Source of the DNA: an uncultured Bdellovibrio sp.
GTDB taxonomy: Bacteria; Bdellovibrionota; Bdellovibrionia; Bdellovibrionales; Bdellovibrionaceae
Assembly: GCA_937871355.1 (NCBI GenBank)
Contig: CALMPX010000062.1
Location: 1-13,013 of the forward strand
Length of the DNA stretch: 13,013 nt
Direction: 5' to 3'
Made by a program: the position numbers and the translations under genes. Below are positions 1 through 7,093 of this stretch, piece after piece (position 1 is the first letter of the stretch; every line of letters begins with the position of its first letter). The notes beneath the pieces are model-generated. The model ran no database searches, was not told the DNA's origin, and was given only the letters and a program-made list of their open reading frames with translations.

Positions 1-3
1 AAT

Positions 4-25
4 CATATTTCAAAATCCTGGTCCT
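4..25 (-). promoter_or_regulatory. Possible ribosome binding site and start codon of a gene running off the left edge
   Basis: On the minus strand, downstream of the SlyD-like gene, AGGA (16-19) precedes an ATG (4-6) by 9 nt, and a second AAGGA-like run lies at 22-26. This looks like the start of a co-transcribed minus-strand gene whose body is outside the window. Only the start codon is visible, so the product is unknown and the call is tentative. Confidence 0.3.
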
Positions 26-40
26 TTAGCAAGCGTTTTG

Positions 41-541
41 TCAGTGATGGTGAGCCGTCCCATGAATTCCATGCGCGTGTCCATGGATCACTTCGTCTGC
101 TGTCGCTTCACGGATCAGCATAATTTCGATATCAAAAGTTAAATCGACTCCGGCTAGCGGATGATTACCGTCTAAAGTCACGTGGGTATCTGAAATATTT
201 GTGATTTTAACCACGCGAACACCTTCGCCTAATTGTAATTGAAGATGACTCCCGACAGAAATTTGAAGATGGGCTAATTCTTCTTTGGGCACATCCATAA
301 TCATGTCTTTACGGAATTCACCATAAGCGTCAGCCGCTTTGATCGCGATATTTTTTTTATCACCCTCATGAAGAGTCGTAACGACAGCTTCTAAGGCCGG
401 AATGATTTGCTGACGACCTTCTAAAAACGGCAACGGTTGATTTGTTTCAGATGCATCTAAAACATCGCCTTGGCTATTTTTTAAAACATAAGTAAACGCG
501 ATAACGCGAGGATGAGTTTTTGTGCTATTTGTTGAGTTCAT
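41..541 (-). CDS. slyD: FKBP-type peptidyl-prolyl cis-trans isomerase, SlyD-like, with histidine-rich tail
   Basis: A 166-residue protein of the SlyD type: a cytoplasmic prolyl isomerase and chaperone that in many bacteria also binds nickel. The FKBP half is recognisable from the N-terminal strand (VIAFTYVLKN), the G-D-V-L-D turn, the PLPFLEGR segment and the EGDKK...DAYGE motif. A flap (insert-in-flap) region follows, and the fold closes with DGNHPLAGVDLTFDIEI, which is very typical of SlyD. The last 14 residues contain seven histidines (HGHAHG...HHH), as expected for the SlyD metal-binding tail, though it is shorter and has fewer cysteines than in E. coli. The ATG at 541 is preferred because AAAGGG (548-553) sits 6 nt upstream; an in-frame TTG at 556 would place that Shine-Dalgarno inside the gene. 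It is divergent from the GNAT gene at 603. SlyD is recognised with confidence; a nickel role is inferred from the tail. Confidence 0.9.
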   Translation of the reverse strand: MNSTNSTKTHPRVIAFTYVLKNSQGDVLDASETNQPLPFLEGRQQIIPALEAVVTTLHEGDKKNIAIKAADAYGEFRKDMIMDVPKEELAHLQISVGSHLQLQLGEGVRVVKITNISDTHVTLDGNHPLAGVDLTFDIEIMLIREATADEVIHGHAHGIHGTAHHH

Positions 542-547
542 AAAAGG

Positions 548-553
548 CCCTTT
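548..553 (-). promoter_or_regulatory. Shine-Dalgarno of the SlyD-like gene
   Basis: AAAGGG on the minus strand lies 6 nt before the ATG at 541. It decides between that ATG and the in-frame TTG five codons upstream. Confidence 0.6.
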
Positions 554-583
554 CAATAATTATTTAGCCAAGATTCGCCTTTA

Positions 584-592
584 TGCTATACC
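584..592 (+). promoter_or_regulatory. Possible extended -10 promoter for the small GNAT gene
   Basis: TG-C-TATACC resembles an extended -10 box (TGnTATAAT). No good -35 is visible 17 bp upstream, which is usual for extended -10 promoters. Transcription would begin around 599-601, only a few bases before the ATG at 603, and there is no Shine-Dalgarno. The mRNA would therefore be leaderless or nearly so. The assignment is by eye. Confidence 0.3.
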
Positions 593-602
593 CTGTGTCC
601 TT

Positions 603-1058
603 ATGAGCTTTCAACAAAATATCACCCTTCAACACATCACCGCAGAAGAAACTTTGCCTTTACGATCAATCGTCCTGCGCCCGGGACAACCTATTGAAAA
701 CTGCCGCTATAAAGAAGATTCATTAGCGACGACTTTTCATTTAGGCGCCTTGATTGATGGCAAAATAGTTTGCAATGGAACCTTTATGAAAGATATTTGC
801 CCTTATTTTACCGCAGAAGAAAGCGCATACCGCCTGCGTGGAATGGCCACAAATCCTGATTTCCGGGGACTACAATTGGGATCGCGACTCTTAAAAGAAG
901 CCGAAGATATTTTACGCTCACGTGGATGCAAACTGCTCTGGTTCAATGCGCGAGAATCGGCCTTGGTATTCTATGAGAAAAGTGGCTTTGTCACGATTGG
1001 CGATTTATTTGATATCGCTTTGATTGGGCCGCATAAAGTGATGTATAAGTGGCTATAG
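603..1058 (+). CDS. GNAT-family N-acetyltransferase (small)
   Basis: A 151-residue acetyl-CoA-dependent acyltransferase of the GNAT fold; the substrate cannot be read from sequence. Motif A, the acetyl-CoA pyrophosphate loop, is visible at about residues 79-97: RGMATNPDFRG then LQLGSRLL, matching the R/Q-x-x-G-x-G/A pattern after a beta-strand. Motif B follows as LLWFNARESALVFYEKSGF (111-129), the usual 'N-x-x-A-x-x-F/L-Y-x-x-x-G-F' signature. The ATG at 603 is chosen because the upstream in-frame extension (from 522) would overlap the divergent SlyD-like gene and has no family character. There is no Shine-Dalgarno, but a TATACC -10-like box lies just upstream. The stop codon is interlocked with that of the convergent regulator gene (CTATAG, 1053-1058). 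The family call is firm; the function is unknown. Confidence 0.85.
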   Translation: MSFQQNITLQHITAEETLPLRSIVLRPGQPIENCRYKEDSLATTFHLGALIDGKIVCNGTFMKDICPYFTAEESAYRLRGMATNPDFRGLQLGSRLLKEAEDILRSRGCKLLWFNARESALVFYEKSGFVTIGDLFDIALIGPHKVMYKWL

Positions 1059-1937
1059 GTCGACTGAATTTTTCCTGTTTTTAACCACTGGATAGGCCTG
1101 AACATTTAACTTGATCAGGTCTTTACCATCAAATTGATCATAGCCGTATTTGTTTTTTACTTTCGTTAAAAAAGTATCAACATCTTGGAGAAGCTCGGGA
1201 AAAAGATCCTGTGGTAAAGCAAAAAAAATACTTTGGAATTTTTGAGTTAAATCTTTTTGATTCAACACAGTCTTGGCTTCATCGATTGTATTACGATGAA
1301 ATAAGTTAACGGATTCATTTACGATATCACGGGCAATTGAAAATGCTTTGTCTTTAGATCTCCATATAATATCTGACTGAGCTTCTGTATTTATGGGAAC
1401 AACCAAACCCATTTCATTTAAGTCGGATAAATTTTTCTTAACTTCTTTGACTGAACATCCCAGCAGCCTTGATAATTCCTTTTCAGTTCCATTGACATCG
1501 TCAAAAGCCAATAAAAGCTTAATTAGCATTAAATTTTGTGACGTCAAAAATTTTGAATATTGCTGAAGATCAATGTTTTTTTCATTAGTTTCAAGATTTT
1601 CTAAAATTTGATTGAGATATATTTTTCTTTGGCTCGCTTTTTTTGATTTCGAATAATCGAAAAGCAAAAACAAATGATCTTGCTCTGGATCGGACAATTT
1701 AAGCGATCTAGCAAGCGCTTGAACAAAATTTAAAGTTATTTGTCTTTGATTGTTGTACACCATAAAAACAAAAGAACGGCTTTTAAATCCTAATTCGTAA
1801 GACCACAAATCTAAGGTGAAATTGGGATCTATAGCTTTTCTATAAAAAAAGACGTCCTTAATAAACTTATAAATATCTGAGTATCTTTTAACCTTTGGTG
1901 GCTCCTTGATTTTGATGAGAGATAAATTTTCTGCCAT
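1053..1937 (-). CDS. TIGR02147-family winged-helix transcriptional regulator
   Basis: A 294-residue protein, or 306 if translation starts at an in-frame TTG at 1973. It has the layout of the TIGR02147 family, known mainly from Bdellovibrio and Fibrobacter. An N-terminal 'Y-x-D-I-Y-x-F-I-K-D' helix is followed by a helix-turn-helix-like stretch at about 41-79: FTLDLWSYELGFKSRS, then the typical NNQRQITLNFVQALARSLKL. The family tail F-x-x-L-F-D-Y-S-K-S-K comes next. A second winged-helix segment is at about 136-183 (LLAFDDVNGTEKELSRLLGCSVKEVKKNLSDLNEMGLV). Neither start has a clear Shine-Dalgarno; the ATG is preferred over the TTG but this is not settled. It is divergent from a small lipoprotein gene across a perfect inverted repeat, so it may regulate that gene or itself. 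DNA binding is inferred from the family and has not been shown here. Confidence 0.75.
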   Translation of the reverse strand: MAENLSLIKIKEPPKVKRYSDIYKFIKDVFFYRKAIDPNFTLDLWSYELGFKSRSFVFMVYNNQRQITLNFVQALARSLKLSDPEQDHLFLLFDYSKSKKASQRKIYLNQILENLETNEKNIDLQQYSKFLTSQNLMLIKLLLAFDDVNGTEKELSRLLGCSVKEVKKNLSDLNEMGLVVPINTEAQSDIIWRSKDKAFSIARDIVNESVNLFHRNTIDEAKTVLNQKDLTQKFQSIFFALPQDLFPELLQDVDTFLTKVKNKYGYDQFDGKDLIKLNVQAYPVVKNRKNSVDL

Positions 1938-2023
1938 GTCATCATGATTAAGCAACTCGACTATCGACTGCAAGTCTAGTTTTTTTGATTAGCCCTGTGC
2001 CACTAAATAAAGAACAACGATAG

Positions 2024-2051
2024 TAGTTGTATCGAGACGTCGATACAACTA
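2024..2051. repeat. Perfect 12-bp inverted repeat between regulator and lipoprotein genes
   Basis: The left arm TAGTTGTATCGA (2024-2035) and right arm TCGATACAACTA (2040-2051) are exact reverse complements around the 4-base loop GACG. It lies in the intergenic region of the divergent TIGR02147 regulator and the small lipoprotein gene, 17 bases before the lipoprotein ATG. It could be a protein-binding operator, for example for the neighbouring regulator, or a stable hairpin in the lipoprotein 5' leader. No T-run follows it, so it is not an intrinsic terminator. Confidence 0.7.
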
Positions 2052-2068
2052 TTAACAAAAGAGGAATT

Positions 2069-2509
2069 ATGAAAAAAATTATTTTAAGTATATTAATAAT
2101 ATTAACATTCAGCTGCACAACGCCATCAAAAAACGTTGCGACGATTGAGTCTTACGCGGATCAAAATCGAGCGCCAGCTCAAGTTACAGGACATGTAGGT
2201 CAGGCTAAGCTTATAAAAAGCAATAGCAGTCAATGCAATACTCTAGCAAATTTAGAACTTAAAGCTGCTGAGGCACTAGGAGAATATCGGTACAAAAGTC
2301 AATTAAACAAAGAAACCAATTCGACTATTAGAACCTTACACTACGCAATTTTAGATAGTGCAGATGAAAATTTTACCCACGCTGTTTTTGATCATGCTTG
2401 TAAAACAAATATTGAAGCTGTCAACAAAGCAATAGAAATCTTGACCTTAGATGCAAACTCTAGTTTAGCCCAGACTGCAGTGCTTGAATTATTAAAATTA
2501 AAAAATTAA
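2069..2509 (+). CDS. Small predicted lipoprotein of unknown function
   Basis: A 146-residue protein. The N-terminus MKKIILSILIILTFSC is a short lipoprotein-type signal peptide: two lysines, a hydrophobic core and Cys16 as the likely lipidated residue. The lipobox (T-F-S-C) departs from the common L-A/S-G/A-C form. The mature part has two further cysteines (C56, C111) that could form a disulfide and a helical C-terminal half. I do not recognise a family. The ATG at 2069 is chosen over an in-frame TTG at 2027 because AGAGGA lies at 2060-2065, the signal peptide begins there, and the upstream codons lie in the inverted repeat. The gene is visibly richer in A+T than the SlyD and GNAT genes. It is divergent from the TIGR02147 regulator, which suggests a regulator-target pair. 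It ends 14 bases before the convergent oxidoreductase stop. Confidence 0.65.
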   Translation: MKKIILSILIILTFSCTTPSKNVATIESYADQNRAPAQVTGHVGQAKLIKSNSSQCNTLANLELKAAEALGEYRYKSQLNKETNSTIRTLHYAILDSADENFTHAVFDHACKTNIEAVNKAIEILTLDANSSLAQTAVLELLKLKN

Positions 2510-2523
2510 CTAAATTACTAGAT

Positions 2524-3699
2524 TTATTTTAATCGCGCGATATCTAAATAGTCTGGCAATTTTTCTCCGAAAGAATTGTCCACCATTTTTTTTGCGGCAT
2601 GGAAACTGAGACCCATGCCGTGACCTGAACAGCCCGCCATCATATGTATATTTTTTCTGCTTGGATGTGCTCCGATCATCATTTGTTCATCAGGTGTAAA
2701 TCCCATAATGCCGCTCCAGCGGTAATTAATTTTAATGTCGGTCGTGTTATCAAAATAATTTTTCGCAAAATCTTCCAAAGCGTGCTGAATTTTTTCTGTT
2801 GCTTGATCATGCGCTGTGTTTTCATTTTCAGCGTCGTGATTCCGGAATCCTCCAATAAGAATCTCTCCGGTTTTCAATTGTCTGAAATAACATAGATGTT
2901 GAGTCAAATAACAAGGACCTTTAATCATTTGCGGCATAGGCTCGGTGACGATAACTTGTCCTCGCTGTGGCTTAATGATTTCATTAAATTCTGGCATCAA
3001 CTGGCTGACAAAACCATTTAAACACAGAAACACTTGAGTTGATTGATAGATTTGCTTTTGTGTTGTGACCTGAGCGGTTGTTTCATTCGATTGAATTTTG
3101 AAAACTTCTTGGCCGAAAATAAAATCGGTGTTTTTAAGTTGAGATTGAATTTTTTTTAAGAGCTTAACCGGGTGAATAATTCCGTCGTGTTTATATTCGA
3201 TAGCGCCGGCCGAAATTTTAACGGCGTACTCTTTTTGCAAAGTTTTAGCGTCAATCATGTCGACAGCAATATTCAAAGTCTTCATCGTTTTTAAAATCTT
3301 TTCAAATTTTCCCAAATGACTTTCATCTGGAATGACCGTGCAAGAACCCGTTGTTTTGTAGTCAACTTTATTGGCTTCGTCTTGAATAATTTCTTTTAAC
3401 AGTAACTCGCGATTCATTTCTGAGAACTGCCAAATTTCTTGAGCTTTCGCTTGGCCAAATTTTTCGTAGAGTTTGTTAAAATGTAAAGCGGATCCACAGG
3501 TCACAAATCCCGCGTTTCGGCCTGAAGCACCATAAGCTAAAGAAAATTTATCGATAATCGCGATTTTCGCGTGCGGAGATTTTTTTTCTAACCAATAGGC
3601 AGTTGAAAGACCGGCGATGCCGGCTCCAACGATAGTATAATCATAATTTTTTGTGTTATTTGAAGTTAGTGATTCATCTAACCAGTACGAAATCGACAC
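2524..3699 (-). CDS. FAD-dependent oxidoreductase (DAO family, DadA/PuuB-like)
   Basis: A 391-residue flavoenzyme of the D-amino-acid-oxidase superfamily (COG0665 type), which oxidises amines or amino acids with FAD. The dinucleotide-binding motif is at residues 20-39 (DYTIVGAGIAGLSTAYWLEK; G25-x-G27-x-x-G30), with the acidic strand end at D50. The family motif GASGRNAGF (57-65) follows, typical of DadA, PuuB and glycine-oxidase relatives. Near the C-terminus YRWSGIMGFTPDE and GCSGHGMG (356-363) match the segment that closes over the flavin. The length is normal. The start is a GTG at 3699 with a strong AGGAG 7 nt upstream. The gene follows the GNAT gene by 16 bases on the same strand and is surely co-transcribed. 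The YRWSGIMGFT segment recalls gamma-glutamylputrescine oxidases, but the substrate cannot be fixed. A paired acetyltransferase and amine oxidase would fit amine or polyamine catabolism; this is inference. Confidence 0.85.
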   Translation of the reverse strand: MSISYWLDESLTSNNTKNYDYTIVGAGIAGLSTAYWLEKKSPHAKIAIIDKFSLAYGASGRNAGFVTCGSALHFNKLYEKFGQAKAQEIWQFSEMNRELLLKEIIQDEANKVDYKTTGSCTVIPDESHLGKFEKILKTMKTLNIAVDMIDAKTLQKEYAVKISAGAIEYKHDGIIHPVKLLKKIQSQLKNTDFIFGQEVFKIQSNETTAQVTTQKQIYQSTQVFLCLNGFVSQLMPEFNEIIKPQRGQVIVTEPMPQMIKGPCYLTQHLCYFRQLKTGEILIGGFRNHDAENENTAHDQATEKIQHALEDFAKNYFDNTTDIKINYRWSGIMGFTPDEQMMIGAHPSRKNIHMMAGCSGHGMGLSFHAAKKMVDNSFGEKLPDYLDIARLK

Positions 3700-3706
3700 T
3701 TAAATA

Positions 3707-3711
3707 CTCCT
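3707..3711 (-). promoter_or_regulatory. Shine-Dalgarno deciding the GTG start of the oxidoreductase
   Basis: AGGAG on the minus strand is 7 nt before the GTG at 3699, inside the 16-base gap after the upstream GNAT stop. It is the strongest Shine-Dalgarno in the window and fixes the unusual start codon. Confidence 0.7.
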
Positions 3712-3715
3712 GTTT

Positions 3716-4273
3716 TTAAAGCTCAAGATACATTTCCATGGCGGTACAACGACATGGCTTTCCATCTCGAGTACAGACATAGTCTACATTAATCCAATAT
3801 AACGGATGTTCAATCATCGTTTTAAAACCGACTTTTTCTAAGTAGCGTACGGAAGAATTGTATGGAGATTCTTTCCAGCTGTGCGTAGCGATTCCCTTCA
3901 CCTGGTTTTTACGAAATAGATCAATCGACATTTGAGAAAGCTTCGGCCCCCAACCTTCACCTTGGACATCTGCAGATAAAAATAAACTTTGGAAATAAGC
4001 TGTTTCGCTTAAGGGATGTGGCCAAAGATCAGAGCGTTGAGCACTGCCTTTTCCATGCTCCCAGTTTCCCGGGGGGTACGCCAACCGAAGACCTTTGACT
4101 TGATCGGTGGTTTCATCGATCAAAAGAAACGAAGAGATTTCGCCATTTTTTCCTACAGATTTTTTTTGATTTTCAATGAGCTCCGCTTCGGTATAGTAAC
4201 CGACGCCGATTTCTTGATCTGCGAACTGTCTAACACGCTGGATATCTGATGGCAAAAAAGGACGAATGATCAT
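3716..4273 (-). CDS. GNAT-family N-acetyltransferase with C-terminal cysteine cluster
   Basis: A 185-residue GNAT-fold acyltransferase. The N-terminus (MIIRPFLPSDIQRV) is the usual GNAT first strand and helix. Motif A is at 95-119: QSLFLSADVQGEGWGPKLSQ, with Q104-G-E-G-W-G109 as the acetyl-CoA loop, lightly variant from Q-x-x-G-x-G/A. Motif B is NSSVRYLEKVGF (139-150). The last part carries C-x6-C-x-C (C167, C174, C176) in CTRDGKPCRC, an odd tail for a GNAT that could bind metal or form disulfides. It starts at ATG 4273 with no obvious Shine-Dalgarno and is the first gene of a two-gene unit with the FAD oxidoreductase. Its upstream region is shared with the divergent HEAT-repeat gene. Family confident; substrate unknown. 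Confidence 0.8.
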   Translation of the reverse strand: MIIRPFLPSDIQRVRQFADQEIGVGYYTEAELIENQKKSVGKNGEISSFLLIDETTDQVKGLRLAYPPGNWEHGKGSAQRSDLWPHPLSETAYFQSLFLSADVQGEGWGPKLSQMSIDLFRKNQVKGIATHSWKESPYNSSVRYLEKVGFKTMIEHPLYWINVDYVCTRDGKPCRCTAMEMYLEL

Positions 4274-4343
4274 GAAACTACGAATACCCGAATTTCACGA
4301 CTTCGTCGACCTTAATCTAGACTTAAATCGAGCTATTAGGACC

Positions 4344-4371
4344 TGAATTTTTGCCCGTAAAAAGCCGATAA
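4344..4371 (+). promoter_or_regulatory. Candidate sigma-28 (FliA-type) promoter before the HEAT-repeat gene
   Basis: GCCGATAA at 4364-4371 is an exact match to the sigma-28 -10 consensus. TGAATTTT (4344-4351), 12 bp upstream, matches the -35 consensus TAAAGTTT at 6 of 8 positions; the usual spacer is 11. Transcription would start at about 4378-4380, at or next to the ATG at 4379, which has no Shine-Dalgarno, so the transcript would be leaderless. In Bdellovibrio, FliA drives many attack-phase genes. The -35 is imperfect, so this stays a candidate. Confidence 0.4.
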
Positions 4372-4378
4372 AACGTCT

Positions 4379-7081
4379 ATGACAGCTGTAAAAAAAATAA
4401 ATGAAAATAATATCGATATTAGCCAATTAACTGAGATTACTGCCCTGAGAGATTATTATCACTCGGTGGATCTTTGGGAAACGTCACAAGCGATTGAAGC
4501 TTTAAAGAAAATGGCTAGCGTCGATGCCACGCGCGAATTGATTCAGCTTTATGTCGATTGTTTGTGGCGAAAAATAAAAATAGAAATTATTTCTGCTTTA
4601 GGAGCACATAGTAATCAGCGAAGTCTGGAGTTTTTATTTGATATCGCGAAGTCAGATGCGGATTTGTCATTATCTCACGTGGCCATAGAATCTCTAGGTA
4701 AAACTCAGCACATTTTGGCAGCTCGATTCTTAGAAAATCTTTATCAATATGGTCATAAAGCTAAAAAAACGGCCCTCGTTTTAGCTTTAGTTAAATTTGC
4801 GAACACGTCCTGTTTAGAATTGTTTGCAGTCGATTTGAAAAAGTCTTTAGATACGAAAGATTTTACCTTAGCTAAGAATCTTATTTATGCCCTGGGAGAG
4901 CTTCGCTCATCTCATGTATTAGATTTACTTAAAACAATAGTCAGTGGAGCTTATCCCAAAGATATTCAGCTCAGTGCTATCAGTAGCATGGGTAAAATCA
5001 GTCGCGAGCCTTCTGATTTGGCACCACACCAGGATCAATTTAAAAGTGATGCTTTTGAATTTCAAATTTTCCAACAGGCGCAAAATCAAATTACGTTTAG
5101 ATCAGAATGGAAACTGGAAGATTATTTAAATAAGCTTTTTCAAGGGACAAATTCTCATCGCAATTTACCATTAGAATTAAATTCATTTGTGGCGGCAGAT
5201 GTTTTTGCCGGATTAGAAATGTTCTTAGAATCTAAAAACGAAAAAAAGATCGCAGACACTCTTAGTTTTCTTAATTTCAAAGAAGTAATTTCTTGGTATC
5301 CTGTCTTCTTTAAAAATATGAATGCAGCCAATGCGGAACTCGTTGCCGCAAGCTTATCTTCGCACTTCTCGGAAAACTGCAAAGTTGTGATCGATCAGCT
5401 GGCAACCATTAACGTGGATTTTGCTCACAAAGCGGCGGTGACGTGCTTGCCTTCGGCTGAGCAGTACTTTAAAAACTATATCATCAGTGATGATTATAAA
5501 AATGCATCAGATGTTTTAAAAATTAAAACATTAAATCACTTGGTCGACTTACTTTCAATTCATCAACATGATTCCAAATTAACGGCGTCGATGTCGAAAT
5601 TTTTAGAAAACGAATTGCAAATTGAAACCTCGTTAGAAGTTAAGAATCGATTGATCCGAGTTCTTGCACAGGCCAAACTTCCGCAAAATAAAATATTTTC
5701 CTTGCTGAAAGCCTTTTTACCTCAAGTGCAGTTCACAAAAAGTATTTTATTTTATTTAGAACACCATAGCTCTCATCAAAGTGCTGTTTTTTTAAAAGAC
5801 AACTTTGCTTTTTTTGAAGGTCAAATAGCTTCCCAGACGCATTTCTTGAAAGCCCTGACAGCTCAGGAAGCTGACTTTTTTGATTTAGCTTTAGTGAAAA
5901 AATTTATGTCTTCATTCTTAGAAAGTGGCATTGATGTGAATCAAAAAGTTTTAGCTTTAAAATTTTTAGGTAAACATTCTTATAAAGAGTTTAAACCTGT
6001 GCTATTTGATTTACTCAAAGATAAAAATCAACAGGTGGTTTTAAATACGGTGATCGCCTTGAAGGCCATTGCTGATGACGATGTGCCAGATAGACTTCAA
6101 CCTTTGCTTAATGCTAAAAGTGAATCGATTAAGGGCCGTACTTTAGATGCTATTCTATGTCAAAACTCATTGCGAGCAAAACGCATTGCGATTGATTTCT
6201 TGAAAGATAATGTAGATAACATTGAATGTTGCGAAAAAATTATTCGTCATATTTCAAAATCAGATATTAAGTCGGATTATTTTTATAATACTATATCGAG
6301 TATCGTAAAAAATTATCCACAACATGCCTTATTGGAATCATTTCAAGATTTGATGTTAAAATTACAAACAGACCTAAACGAAAACAGTCTGAAAAGTATT
6401 CCCTCAGCAGCGGACCTCGTTGCCATTGATAAGGAAATTCTTCGCAAACTGCCTCGTTTTAATGAATACGATGAATCAGTCAAAGTCAGCTTACGTTCCG
6501 CTGAAGTTCCTTTTAGTAAACCAGAATTGTTCGACAAGTTTGTGGATAAGTCTGTGTGTATCCTTGGTTTTACCAAAGCCATTGATATTTTCTTGGAAAA
6601 ACAATTTGGCAAAAAGGTTTTGCTCCCGAAATTAGAGTCTCGTTTGCATGAATTTCAAAATGTGATTCATATCTTACGTTTAAATGAAGACTATCCTGAT
6701 GCATCACGCGTTGTGGTTGCTTTAGGTCTAGAAAAACACTTCACAGCTCATTCTCTACCGGTTCATAAGATGACTCTGATAGGCAAGGGTTTGCTCTCTT
6801 CTAAAATTATAAACGAACAATTCAAAATTTTAGATGGATTGCGCGCTTGGGCGATTACGTTTTTATTATTTACACGCAAATACACAGCCATTCAAAAGCC
6901 ATTAATCGCAGTTCAATTTGATGAAAATGCCTGCGTGGATATCGCCAAGAAATTGATGTGGCTACAAGACCTTCGTAATCCGGTAGCACACAGACAAACT
7001 TTGACCAAACTCGAAGAGATTAAAGAGATCCGCGACGAGTGTTATCGCATTTTGAATAATTTAGAAAAAATCATGATGTAG
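4379..7081 (+). CDS. Large HEAT-repeat-like helical protein with possible C-terminal HEPN-like domain
   Basis: A 900-residue protein without signal peptide or membrane segments, probably cytoplasmic. Most of it (about 30-670) is a run of paired amphipathic helices of HEAT/armadillo character. Examples are 'KIKIEIISALGAHSNQRSLE', 'LSHVAIESLGKTQHILAA' and, near 520-590, 'NQKVLALKFLGKHSYKEFKP' then 'NTVIALKAIADDDVPDRL'. Such scaffolds bind proteins or nucleic acid. The last 180 residues differ: helices SVCILGFTKAIDIFLEKQFG (about 724-743) and, near the end, a helix-loop with LRNPVAH, where R866-N-P-V-A-H871 fits the Rx4H pattern of HEPN domains (many are RNases; the same motif occurs in inactive HEPN-like proteins). 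It starts at ATG 4379 without a Shine-Dalgarno behind a sigma-28-like box. Only 14 bases separate its stop from the adenosine-deaminase-like gene, so the two are very likely co-transcribed. The HEPN assignment is tentative. Confidence 0.75.
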   Translation: MTAVKKINENNIDISQLTEITALRDYYHSVDLWETSQAIEALKKMASVDATRELIQLYVDCLWRKIKIEIISALGAHSNQRSLEFLFDIAKSDADLSLSHVAIESLGKTQHILAARFLENLYQYGHKAKKTALVLALVKFANTSCLELFAVDLKKSLDTKDFTLAKNLIYALGELRSSHVLDLLKTIVSGAYPKDIQLSAISSMGKISREPSDLAPHQDQFKSDAFEFQIFQQAQNQITFRSEWKLEDYLNKLFQGTNSHRNLPLELNSFVAADVFAGLEMFLESKNEKKIADTLSFLNFKEVISWYPVFFKNMNAANAELVAASLSSHFSENCKVVIDQLATINVDFAHKAAVTCLPSAEQYFKNYIISDDYKNASDVLKIKTLNHLVDLLSIHQHDSKLTASMSKFLENELQIETSLEVKNRLIRVLAQAKLPQNKIFSLLKAFLPQVQFTKSILFYLEHHSSHQSAVFLKDNFAFFEGQIASQTHFLKALTAQEADFFDLALVKKFMSSFLESGIDVNQKVLALKFLGKHSYKEFKPVLFDLLKDKNQQVVLNTVIALKAIADDDVPDRLQPLLNAKSESIKGRTLDAILCQNSLRAKRIAIDFLKDNVDNIECCEKIIRHISKSDIKSDYFYNTISSIVKNYPQHALLESFQDLMLKLQTDLNENSLKSIPSAADLVAIDKEILRKLPRFNEYDESVKVSLRSAEVPFSKPELFDKFVDKSVCILGFTKAIDIFLEKQFGKKVLLPKLESRLHEFQNVIHILRLNEDYPDASRVVVALGLEKHFTAHSLPVHKMTLIGKGLLSSKIINEQFKILDGLRAWAITFLLFTRKYTAIQKPLIAVQFDENACVDIAKKLMWLQDLRNPVAHRQTLTKLEEIKEIRDECYRILNNLEKIMM

Positions 7082-7093
7082 CCAGTAGACAGG

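Noticed and set aside
522..602. Upstream extension of the small GNAT gene to an earlier in-frame start
   Set aside because: It would overlap the divergent SlyD-like gene, lacks GNAT-like sequence, and the ATG at 603 gives a normal N-terminus.
2487..2533. AT-rich inverted repeat (ATTAAAAT / ATTTTAAT) between the lipoprotein and oxidoreductase stops as a bidirectional terminator
   Set aside because: The stem is all A/T with a loop of about 30 bases; pairing is expected by chance in such AT-rich DNA.
2644..2895. Plus-strand open frame of 83 codons opposite the FAD oxidoreductase (and 4016-4249 opposite the GNAT)
   Set aside because: Both lie entirely within well-supported genes on the other strand; cysteine/phenylalanine-rich shadow frames.
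6343..6612. Antisense open frame of 89 codons within the HEAT-repeat gene (similar ones at 5155-5382 and 7674-7922)
   Set aside because: Composition (Ser/Leu/Lys rich) is what reverse-frame translation of this AT-rich coding DNA gives; no family signature.
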